A stretch of 21,762 bases of DNA from Haplosporangium gracile. Lineage: Eukaryota > Mortierellomycota > Mortierellomycetes > Mortierellales > Mortierellaceae. The notes beneath the pieces were generated by a model that was not told where the DNA came from, made no database searches, and saw nothing but the letters and a program-made list of their open reading frames with translations. Position numbers and translations under genes: made by a program. The DNA is taken from NCBI GenBank assembly GCA_015499985.1, contig JAAAUF010000711.1:1-21762 (forward strand), given 5' to 3'. Below are positions 1 through 8,433 of the stretch, in pieces. Position 1 is the stretch's first letter, and each line of letters opens with the position of its first letter.

Positions 1-602
1 TTTTTTGATTGTTGAAAAACACGAGTGAGACTTGGATGGGAGGGGATACACAAGCAGCAATAGAAGCGTAACAAAGCAATACACCCTCAATATCGACAAC
101 GGATGAACAGCTAAACCAAGCAAGGAGCAACAAGGAAGAAAAAAAGGGGAGGAGACGAGAACGAGAGGGGGGGGGGGAAGGGCGATCGAGTGTATTTTGA
201 GTATGAGAGAATTGAAGGAAACAAGACAGCACACAAACATAAACACGTTCGTATGATGTGCCCTCATTCATTTATTCAAACCAATACAAAAATGAATGGG
301 TGTGTGAGCGATATGAAAAAAAGGCAGAAAAAAAGAGGAGGGGAGACAATTGCGAAATTAGCGTTGGTGTTGTTGTTTGCTTGTCCGACGGATGGGTGGG
401 TGATTGTGGAAACAGAGAAAGGAAAAAAAGACGCGTCTCTTTTCCTTTGTCTTTTGCGCTGTTGAATTGTTTGCTCTGCAAAATTCGTACTTTCTTTCGA
501 CTTTTATTGCACTATTGCCCACCGATAGGCACAATTGTTATCAACATTCACTCTAACTCTCTTCTTCCTGTCACCGAATGACAAATAAAAAAAAAATTGT
601 AG
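1..602. other. Upstream/intronic stretch before the first visible ANP32-like exon
   Basis: No convincing coding exon is visible here. The sequence is rich in homopolymers, including an 11-G run at 167-177 and poly-A just before position 600. A TTGTAG splice acceptor ends at 602, directly before an in-frame leucine-rich-repeat exon, and a CTAAC branch-like motif lies near 550. The right end is therefore probably intron. Whether the whole stretch is one long intron, or holds the 5' UTR or a small first exon, cannot be decided. I checked the possible donor at 25 (GTGAGA); its reading phase does not fit the exon at 603. Confidence 0.5.
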
Positions 603-2685
603 CTTCACTTGGCGGATAACAACCTCAGCTCGGGATTCGAGGCATTGGCCGAGGCCGACTTGCAGAGTCTAGTACTACTGGATCTGAGCGCCAATAATAT
701 TGCTGAGGCCGCGGCTCTGGCACCACTGGTAAGCAAAGGACACAAAAAAAAAAAGGGCTGACGATGAATCATAGTCGACAGAGCGATAAAGGGAAGCAAA
801 GGGTGTGAGGGTGAGCAAAGGAAAATGTGAGGGAGAGGCAGATGCGTGGGTCATACCCGCCCGCCTATCCATCTCCTGTCCCCCATCCAGCCGTCCGTCC
901 GACGACAACAACAAAAACAACAAAAACAAACAGCAGGCAGGCGGGATCGGACAATTCAAACCAAACCAGAGCAAAGAACAGCCCTTTTGACCATCCCTCT
1001 CCTATTTTCGCCTGCCCTTCTTTCCCTTTGACGTACCTCGCCGATTCTCCCTTGTTCCGCCCGTCTCTCCCCCTGGGATTGTCTGTCATGACCACCCCTC
1101 ATTTAGGTTACTCTTGAGAACTTGCAACACTTGATGCTGGAGGGAAACCCAGTTTCGGAGACTCAGGGCTACCGTGAGGCCATCTTTGAAGTCCTTCCCC
1201 AGTTGATCTCCCTTGATAGTCTCGACAGGTAAAGGACGAAGAATCAATGGCTGCAAAGGACAGCGATACACGATGCAACGTCTATGTTTGATGTTCATAT
1301 CGATCTTTTTTTTTTCTTTCTAATTTGCTCACTGTTTCTTTTTTCTTTTTCTTGTCGCTCTTAGGGATGGAACAATGCTTGATGTGGACGAGGATGCATT
1401 GTCGAGTGGCGACGAAGGTGCTCACTTTCCAGGGGTAAGTTTAAAAGAAACAATACATGAGCATCAAAGCGTCATCCAAGTTCCCAAACGAGCTCAATAG
1501 TACCAATTCTAACGAATTTTCTACCATGCCCAACCCCCTTGTTTCTACTGTCTCGCTCACTCCCCGATTAGAACAACGTGAACGATGAGGAGGATTATGA
1601 ACACGACGACGTCGATGCTGATGAGGATGATGAGGCTGATGTGGAAGGTCGCCGGCCTACATCTTCTTATCGTTATCAAGGACACTCTGCAGGTGGCGCC
1701 GGCGATGAGAGTGAAGATATTGGTAGCCAGGATGAGGAGGATGACGAGGAGGAGTATGACGATGAGGGTAGACGAGGCCATGAATCTGATGAGGACGAGG
1801 TAAGGAAACGTGTCTCGTGGGCCAATTTACAAAAAAAAAAAAAAAAAGGCATTTTTTTATTTTGGTTTCCTAGGTTGATGATGATTTGGCTTACTTAACC
1901 AACGTATATATATTTTTTTGCTTACTTTGAAACTGATTCAATAGGAGTCAGATGTGGAATCTGGATCGGAGAGACCTATGATGAGTGGCAAGACGACAGG
2001 AGGATACGATCAGGGTGACGAGGATGAGGATCTTGAAGAGGATGAGGAGGAGGAAGATGAGGATGAGGAGGAAGATGAAGATGTCGTACAGTACCAACAA
2101 CAGCAACACACTCCAGCAACAAAAACAGCAACACCACAACAATTACTTCAGCAACATCAACAGCAACAACAAATCCAGCGTATCGTCTCTGGATCAGAGG
2201 ACGAGGATGATGATGAAGAGGAGGAGGATGAGGAAGAGGAGAACGATGAAGAAGATGATGATGAGGAGGAGGAAGATGAAGAGGAAGCTCCTGGATTGGC
2301 GTACCTCCTTGCGGACGATATCCCTGACGAGAACGATGATGAGTTTGAGCCTGAGCCTGAACCTGAGGAGGAGAGCGATATGGAGAGCTCTGATGAGGAT
2401 GAGTATGGATCCAACAAACTCTCAGCGTCGGCACCCTCATCAACAGCAGTAGCCGTCGAGAGCAGTAGTAATCATACCAACGGACACTCTACAACGAAAC
2501 GTCCTCGGTCGCCGGGTGCAGAGGATGATGATCTGACGGGAGGATTTGATCATGGACAGGTGGAGGGAGGTGGTGGATTTGATGTGGATGGAGAGGATGC
2601 TAATGGGTTCGGAATGGCGTCGTTTGATGGCCCGGCCACGTTTGATGATGACTCTGTTCATGAGTCCAAGCGTCCACGCACATAG
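603..2685 (+). CDS. ANP32-like acidic leucine-rich nuclear phosphoprotein (5' partial)
   Basis: Exons visible: 603-728, 1107-1228, 1365-1434, 1572-1799 and 1945-2685. They join in frame to 428 residues ending at TAG. The first two exons encode leucine-rich repeats (LHLADNNLSS, LVLLDLSANNI, LQHLMLEGNPVS) followed by the typical ANP32 cap YREAIFEVLPQLISLD. The remainder is extremely Asp/Glu-rich, in several blocks, with one Gln-rich interruption near 2090-2180. The C-terminus has basic nuclear-localisation-like patches (TKRPRSP and the final SKRPRT). ANP32 proteins are nuclear and cytoplasmic histone chaperones and phosphatase or acetyltransferase regulators; a histone-binding role here is inferred from the family. 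About 60 N-terminal residues expected for the family are missing and should lie left of the window. The acidic tail is much longer than in animal ANP32. Another acidic LRR protein (LANP/U2A'-like) is less likely because of the cap. Confidence 0.85.
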
Positions 2686-3013
2686 AGGACAACTACTTTT
2701 TCTGTCTTAAACTTGGAAAAACTATTAAACATTTCATGCTCTCACCTGCTTCAGCTGCTTTTTTCCCACTTTGATTTTGTTTTGCTTTAAAGATTGTATG
2801 AAGGGTATGGTGGAAGTCCAGTCTTTGTGTATGAATGATTTATTCTTTTTTGATGAAAGTGTTGGGTTATTTTGTTTGCGTAAAATGTGGAAAAGAGATG
2901 GTAGTCATGAAAGAAAGAGAAAAAAAAAGTAAAAAGTGAAAAAGGCGTTATTCTAAAAAAGAAAGAAAAAAAAAAGAGCGATATCTAAAGGAAAGAGCAC
3001 TCCAAAAGACACT
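2686..3013. other. Convergent 3' intergenic region
   Basis: This 328-nt AT-rich spacer lies between the tail-to-tail ANP32-like gene (+) and the alginate-lyase-like gene (-). It should hold both 3' UTRs. A minus-strand AATAAA lies at 2839-2844, about 170 nt after the lyase stop codon. No clear hexamer was seen for the plus-strand gene. No further ORF or RNA is evident. Confidence 0.6.
2839..2844 (-). promoter_or_regulatory. Candidate polyadenylation signal AATAAA (alginate-lyase-like gene)
   Basis: A perfect AATAAA on the minus strand, downstream of the lyase stop at 3014. The assignment rests on position and consensus only; fungal poly(A) signals are loose. Confidence 0.35.
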
Positions 3014-4955
3014 CTATGTGAGGCACCAGTGCCAGATGAAGCCCTGGCCGCCACGGACATTAGCTTCGAGAAGCGTAGAGATATCACACATAAACGTCGA
3101 GATCTGCTTCAAGTCGCCAGCATCCATCTGTGCCTGAACTCCAGGCTGCAAAGTCTTAATTGCGTTCAAATACTGCTCATCTCCATAAATGTTCCACGCA
3201 ATCTGGAGACACTTCAAGTAGTCGCCCATAGGGAACCCCTTGATGTTTTTCACCGGCCAATTCACTCCATTCGTGAGCGCATGGGGCAACAAGAAATCAA
3301 TCGCCTTCTTGATCGACTGACCCTCTGGTCCTACATGATCCCACATGTTGACTCCCAAATCATCTCCCCACCGGGCCAAGGTCATCAAGGCTTGAAGGTT
3401 AAAGACCGAATAGTACCAAGAGGTCTTCCGTGCAAGTTCATCGGGCTGACGGCCCTCGCCAGTGACCTGACGGTCGATTCTGTTGGTGAGTCCGGATTGA
3501 GCGACGGCGCGGGCGTCGTCGGTGCGGCCGAGGAAGAGGTAGATACCGATCAGTTGGACGTCGTAGTAGGTGCCATGGTTGTTGTTGCCCTTGCGTTCCT
3601 GCTTGGCGAGGGGGGAGTTCTCGAGCCAACTGACGTATTCAGTGAACCACTTCTGAAGGTTGGGGATCATGTCCTGAGGCCAGTCTGCGTCCTGTTTCAA
3701 GTAGTGCAATGCATCGAATACGCTGTTTTTAGAGGCGAAAAGGGAGAGAAGGTGGGGGAGGTACAAAACGGTGGGTATGTGGTTAGTTTCATATTTTGTT
3801 TGTTTTTTTACATCGCCTCAAAATTCCATTGAAAAAACAATTGAGCAAAGCAAACAGACGTTACCGGAAGATGGTGAACATGTCGAGGACACCGGTACGG
3901 ACACCAAGCTGCTGGCCCTTCTGGAGAGATCCATAGTTGATGTTGGGCTTCATGTAAGTAGCCTCATCAAAGAACCACTCGTTCAGACGGTCAACACACT
4001 TTTTCATATAAGCCTTGTCACCCGTGAAATGATAGGCCATGCCCATCATGTGGACCTCACGGATCATGGTACGCAACAGCTTGTAGTCTTCGACAGAGTT
4101 AATTTCTTCGTGGTTGATGTGGCCATCCTTGCGGATGTAAGGAAGTCCGTCGGGGGTGTTGGGATTGGGCCAGTAGTACTTGGAGAGGGAAAGATAGTCG
4201 TGAGGGTCTTTCGAGGGGGCGACCTGGTTCTTGTTGGTGACAGAGTAGATATTCTCGTTCTTGAGGGCCAGGTCGGCCTCCTTGACGATCAGAGCGATCG
4301 CATAGTCACGCTCACGACGGTTGGCCGAGAGGAGGTCGACATAGGAGGTGGGCGAGTTTTTGCGGTTCTTGATGGCGAGCGAGAGGAGGGTCTCTTCTTC
4401 CTCTGTCAGCTCCTCTTCATCACCTTCCTCGCTATCCTCCTCAGTCTCGCCGCTGTTGTTGTTGGTGGCTGGAGGAGGAGTGACCTGCTGTTCCTCTTCT
4501 TCGTCCACTGCTGGAGGTCCCGTCAATCCTGCATCATCATTTGATTCAGATCCCGATCCTGCTGGCTTCTGCTCCTTTTCCGAAGAAGATGGGTTGCCCC
4601 ATGGATCCCTGTTGTCCCTGTTATCGCCATACTGAGCTGGAGGAGGCTTCTCCTGGTTGTTGTTGTTGTAACGGTGAGGAGTATCGTTGTCGATAGGGAC
4701 GTTCAAGTAAGGGTCCGTCTCGGTCCTCATGGTCGACGGTGCCTTGTTAGAATCATGCTCAGGTCCGGGCCCAAAGACGGTAGAGAGCATGATGTAGACA
4801 AAGAGAATTCCTCCGACACCGAGGATGACCTTGCGGAGGTTGAGACCTCCGGGGAGATTGCCTGTAGCGGAAGATGGGCCAGATGGCATTGGCTTGTCCT
4901 TGAACTGGTGTAATGGCAACGCTGAGACGGAGTTGGGTCTGGCCTTTTTCATCAT
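3014..4955 (-). CDS. Membrane-anchored alginate-lyase-family protein
   Basis: Two exons, 4955-3865 and 3722-3014, joined across a 142-nt intron (donor GTAACG, acceptor AAACAG with a long pyrimidine tract), give 599 residues. The junction reads DMFTIFR-VFDALHYLK and restores the lyase fold's helix. The N-terminus is a short basic cytosolic segment, then one hydrophobic anchor near residues 40-62 (VILGVGGILFVYIMLSTVFG), so type II topology is expected. Next comes a long Asn/Pro/Glu-rich stem, then the lyase domain from about residue 195. The domain carries LSKYYWPNPNTPDGLPY and the signature NNHGTYYDVQ, where Asn, His and Tyr are catalytic in alginate lyase (PL5-like) enzymes. The likely reaction is beta-elimination of a uronic-acid polysaccharide at the cell surface or in the secretory pathway; the substrate is not shown by sequence. 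Of two adjacent ATGs the upstream one was used. Neighbours are unrelated. Confidence 0.86.
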
Positions 4956-4986
4956 CTTGCAAGGATGAGATTGTATCTATTTGTGT

Positions 4987-5042
4987 AAGAGAGAGGGAGG
5001 AGGGGAGAGAGGGAGGGGAGGTGAGAAGAGAGAGAAGGGAGA
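4987..5042 (+). repeat. Homopurine/homopyrimidine tract in the lyase 5' region
   Basis: The plus strand is uninterrupted purine at 4987-5021 and again at 5023-5042, made mostly of GA/GGA units. It is followed by further purine-rich sequence to about 5130. On the transcribed (minus) strand this is a CT-rich leader lying 30-90 nt upstream of the start codon. CT-rich blocks near transcription starts are common in filamentous fungi, so a core-promoter role is plausible. Confidence 0.6.
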
Positions 5043-5473
5043 TGAAAAGCGAGAGAGGGAAGAGAGGGTTGATGATGGTCAAGAAGGGAAAGGTAGAAGA
5101 AGGGAAAAGAAGTGAAAAAGGGAAGAAAAAGGTCCAACGGGACACAAAAAAGAAAAGATATCAACAACGACAACGTTGGACGAACCCAGACTTATGAATT
5201 ACTGAAAGGCTTTGTATTTTTAGAACACGACATATTGTGAGTGCCTTGCCTACATGTAATGCGATGGACTGGCAGGGTTAGTGAGCAAACGGCTCTTGTG
5301 AGTTTTGTTCGATGTGTTGCTTTTTGGAAGTGGTGCTCTCTCATAGACGTTGCTCCTCTTTGATAGGGGGAAGAAGTGCGTTGTAGAAGTGGACGTGGAA
5401 GTGAAAGTGGATGTGAATATGGTATGTGTGTGCTCTCGTCCCAGGGTCCTTTGCTGAAAAGGTACCCCCGACC

Positions 5474-5526
5474 CTTCCCCTATGCAAGATGCAGGGGAAG
5501 CGGGGACGGGGGGTGAGAGAACGGGG
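5474..5526 (+). repeat. GC-rich hairpin overlapping a G-quadruplex candidate
   Basis: CTTCCCCT at 5474-5481 and AGGGGAAG at 5493-5500 form perfect 8-bp inverted arms around an 11-nt loop. The pairing can extend imperfectly to the outer C5 and G6 runs. The right arm also belongs to four G runs of at least four (5494-5497, 5502-5505, 5508-5513, 5523-5526) with loops of 4, 2 and 9 nt, which fits a G-quadruplex pattern. Function is unknown. Confidence 0.55.
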
Positions 5527-5960
5527 CACCGAGCCTGTTTCAACGGCTCAAACCAACAGGCGATCCAGGGACTTGTAGCTGGACATGAAAAACCAACCAG
5601 TTGTTTGATGATGATGACCAAATTAAAATCGAAATTGATTAAGGGCTATACTAGCTGCTTAATCACAAATAAATCACATGACATCATCCACCTTGCAGAC
5701 AGGGAGTGGTCTGAAAAAAGAAAAAAAAAGTTGCGACTGATTCTGCCGCTGATCACCCGTCTCTCTGCCCTGTACTGCACTGCACCCAGAATCCCTATCC
5801 CTCCAACAGATCCTCTTCTCTCTCGTCGTCGTCATCATCATCATCTAGCTTGCGCCCATAGAACGCCTTCATATACATGCATACATACAAGTCCTCTTGC
5901 TAATAATTTCTAAACTATTCATAAAAAAAGAAGAAAAAAAAAAACAAGAACGAAGAAACA

Positions 5961-7664
5961 ATGAAGGAAGAAGGCGCGCCCACATCCCACCACCCATCTC
6001 ACAAGAGACACCACTCAAGGACCATGTCACACTCCTTCCCACTTTCGCGTCAGCAGTCCCCCGCCCTAGACTTAATCCCCGCTCCAACTTCATCCGGGAC
6101 CATCACCCTTACAACCACTACCACTGTCCTTGCCGACCTCTCTAAACGACCACGCGAATATATCAGTGTCGGTAAGGCCTTTTCACTATGTTCATATTCG
6201 TCTTGTCGCTGTCTATTAAAGGGTTTACGGTTCGGCACCCATATTGACATGCCACACTCTCTCCCTTTCTCTCTCCAATTATCCCAATCGTGTTGTTTTT
6301 TTGTTTTTTCCTTCATTAGGACAACGGAAAGAGATGCGAAAACATGGTGCCATTCGTGATACTTCATGTAAGTTTGGCTCCCTTTCTTCGACTTTGTAAT
6401 TGACACCTCTCTTCATCAATTGATGTTACCCCTTGCTACTGTTTCGAGATATACTCTTCTGACAACTAAAAGTGTCTACCATCGTTAATAGACTGGAACA
6501 CGCTGCTCATAGCTGCTCGCAAAAGTAGAGGTCCCTATCTTTGTCCATCCACCCGGACATACCACGTAGATCGTGCTTCTAATCTCTACTGGAGTGGCTA
6601 CAGCGATAAAGTCGAGCCAGAAACGTAAGCAAATTCTGCAGACGCGTCTCTGGGCAAGAAAAACAACTCATCGATTCGATACCAATAACTCGGTGTTAAC
6701 AAATGCTCCCTTCATTCAAATGGTAAATAGTCCGGACGCGTCTATACCAACAGTGACAGCGGGACACGAAGGCGCAAATGGCACTGGGGAACATGGCCTT
6801 CCGGGAGCAACGACAGAGGCGACCCCAGGAGAGCTAGGAGTGAACGGGGAGAATGGTGCGGTGCCGTCTTCACTGAGAACAGGAACCCCTACCCCATCAT
6901 CAGCAGCTGCATCAGCACCGGCATTAGTAGGAGGAGTACCCTCGACACCGACAGGTCCTGAAGTTAAGGAAGAGTCAACGACATCAAACCCGAACGTCTC
7001 ACTTACAGCAAGCAATGGAAGTCTGAACAACGCTTTGAACAGCACACCCAACCAAAACAGCAACTTGACTTCCCCCACTCTCAACCCCGCCCTGATGAAC
7101 CGGCCATTACCCAACAGAGGGAACCCAATGATGTCACCCACCCAACAAGGAGCCGTATTCGCACATCAACTCTCAAACCCCGCCATGGGACAAGGCATGC
7201 AACAGCCCCAGCCTTCGCAACCCCAACAGCAGCAACAACAACAGCAACTACAACAAGGACAGCAGCAGCAGCCATCGCATCCACAACTCCAGCAGCTCCA
7301 ACAGCAGCAGCAGTTGCAGCACCAACAACAACTCCAACAGCAACAACAGCAACAGCTCCAGCAGCAGCAGCAACAGCTCCAACAGCCTGGGCAAGGGATC
7401 AACCCTATGATGGTCTCGCAATCTATGGGAGGCATGTCAGCAGGGATGATGGCAGGTGGATTTGTGTCTCCAGACTCTTTGATGCAGCAGATGCCAGGGG
7501 GATCGATGCCTGGGCAGATGAGTATGGGAATGCCTCCAGGATATGTTAACATGGGACAAATGCACCCGCAGATGATGCAGCACCTCCAGGCACAACAGCA
7601 GCAGAACCCTCAGCAACAGATGTATGCTCAGCAGCAGCAACACATCATGCAACAGCAATTCTTA

Positions 7665-7709
<45 letters not shown>

Positions 7710-8059
7710 GCACAACAGCAGCAACAGCAGCAACAACAAGCACAGCAGCAACAGATGATGCAAGGTCAGCAAGATTTCCAGGGACCTTCTCGACCAAAAG
7801 GACGACCCCGGTAAGCGTGCCCTTTTCCACTTACCTTTCCGGAAATAAAAAATCGCGCTGCTTCGCTCAGTTTTTTCTCATGTTCGGCCTCCTCCTTCTC
7901 GAACCCGCACCGTCCTTCCATCCTAACTGCGTCCGTCACTCATTGCCCACCGATAGTCGCAGCAAGGATTCGCAGACCATGCTGGGCTCTCCGACTCTAA
8001 ACCATGCACGCACGCCTTCCGTCTCCTGGGCAGATCAGCAACAACCCCATCAGCAGTAG
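5961..8059 (+). CDS. Gln-rich putative nuclear protein with AT-hook-like motif, function unknown
   Basis: Five exons, 5961-6171, 6320-6367, 6492-6624, 6731-7810 and 7957-8059, join in frame to 524 residues ending at TAG. All introns are GT-AG; the last ones have TTAAC and CTAAC branch-like motifs. I do not recognise the family. Residues about 60-130 look like a small folded module (KRPREYISVGQRKEMRKHG, then WNTLLIAARKSRGPYLCPST and TYHVDRASNLYWSGYSDK), rich in aromatic and basic residues. The rest is low complexity: a Ser/Thr/Asn/Pro-rich stretch, two long Gln tracts separated by a Met/Gly-rich segment, and a C-terminal SRPKGRPRRSKDS that resembles an AT-hook. A chromatin or transcription cofactor is a reasonable guess from composition only. 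The ATG at 5961 has a good context (AACAATGA); an in-frame ATG at 6024 is an alternative start. The part from 6731 on is open from further upstream, but the intron at 6625-6730 gives the better continuous model. Confidence 0.72.
7222..7389 (+). repeat. CAG/CAA (poly-Gln) tract 1
   Basis: Mixed CAA/CAG codons with scattered CTA/CTC/TTG (Leu), CCA/CCT (Pro) and CAT/CAC (His) interruptions inside the Gln-rich gene. Mixed codons suggest an older tract that is less prone to slippage than a pure repeat. Boundaries are approximate. Confidence 0.85.
7590..7753 (+). repeat. CAG/CAA (poly-Gln) tract 2
   Basis: A second Gln tract in the same exon, more uniform than the first, with a long run of mixed CAG/CAA codons near 7665-7710 and a few Ala (GCA) and Met interruptions. 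Likely variable in length among strains. Confidence 0.85.
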
Positions 8060-8433
8060 TTTTTTTTTTCAGGCTTAATTCTCCTTTTTTTTTTTTTATC
8101 CAAGCGCCTCATAAAAAATAAAAGAATGATGAAGCTGGTTTCCGTTGTCTTGGTGGTCAATGATTGTTGTTTCAAAGGGGTTATCCTATTTTGCCGATCC
8201 CTTTTCTTTCTATGTTAAGATACCCCGCATTCCTTTTGAGAAGTAAAGTTTTCTATGTGATATGTCAATGACATAGTGAAGTGAGGGAGAATCGTCCGTG
8301 TGCAACAGTCACTCTCCGCTTCTTTCGGTTCTTCCGATCGGAACAAAATGAACGAACGAAGACGACATCTCTTTCTTTCTTTTCTTCTTCCCTGTCTTTA
8401 CATTCATCACTCACGCACAACACTAATCTCATC
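8060..8433. other. Intergenic region between the Gln-rich gene and AFG1
   Basis: This 374-nt stretch holds the 3' end of the upstream gene, with AATAAA at 8117-8122 about 60 nt after its stop, and the promoter of the ATPase gene. The frame of the ATPase exon stays open back to 8281, but no upstream in-frame ATG with a better presequence was seen. Pyrimidine-rich blocks (CTTTCTTTCTTTTC-type) near 8380 precede the start. Confidence 0.55.
8117..8122 (+). promoter_or_regulatory. Candidate polyadenylation signal AATAAA (Gln-rich gene)
   Basis: Perfect AATAAA about 60 nt after the TAG at 8059, at a normal distance for a fungal 3' UTR. Consensus and position only. Confidence 0.4.

Larger units (their letters stand above)
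4956..5960. other. Divergent intergenic region (probable two-way promoter)
   Basis: About 1 kb separates the start codons of the lyase-like gene (-) and the Gln-rich gene (+), so it should carry both promoters and 5' UTRs. It holds a purine-rich block next to the lyase start, a GC-rich hairpin with clustered G runs near 5470-5526, a short (CGT)n/(CAT)n microsatellite around 5825-5846, and an A-rich leader just before 5961. ORFs here have no family character and look random. Confidence 0.6.

Noticed and set aside
190..581. Two plus-strand ORFs as the first exon of the ANP32-like gene
   Set aside because: Neither contains leucine-rich repeats, and no donor in them gives phase 0 with a sensible protein before the exon at 603.
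2157..2417. Poly-Ser ORF on the minus strand
   Set aside because: It is the antisense reading of the GAG/GAT acidic repeat of the ANP32-like exon; composition alone explains it.
3723..3766. Lyase exon 2 starting at 3766 (LYLPHLLSLFASKN)
   Set aside because: No AG acceptor in the right phase lies upstream of it. The AG at 3724-3723 follows a good pyrimidine tract and gives a family-like junction (FR-VFDALHYLK).
3029..3832. 267-aa plus-strand ORF
   Set aside because: It is the antisense of the lyase domain, which has clear family motifs on the other strand, and it crosses that gene's intron without signals of its own.
6573..6730. In-frame N-terminal extension MLLISTGVA... of the Gln-rich exon
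   Set aside because: This stretch is better explained as an exon in another frame (6492-6624) plus an intron ending at TAAATAG (6730), with a TTAAC branch-like motif.
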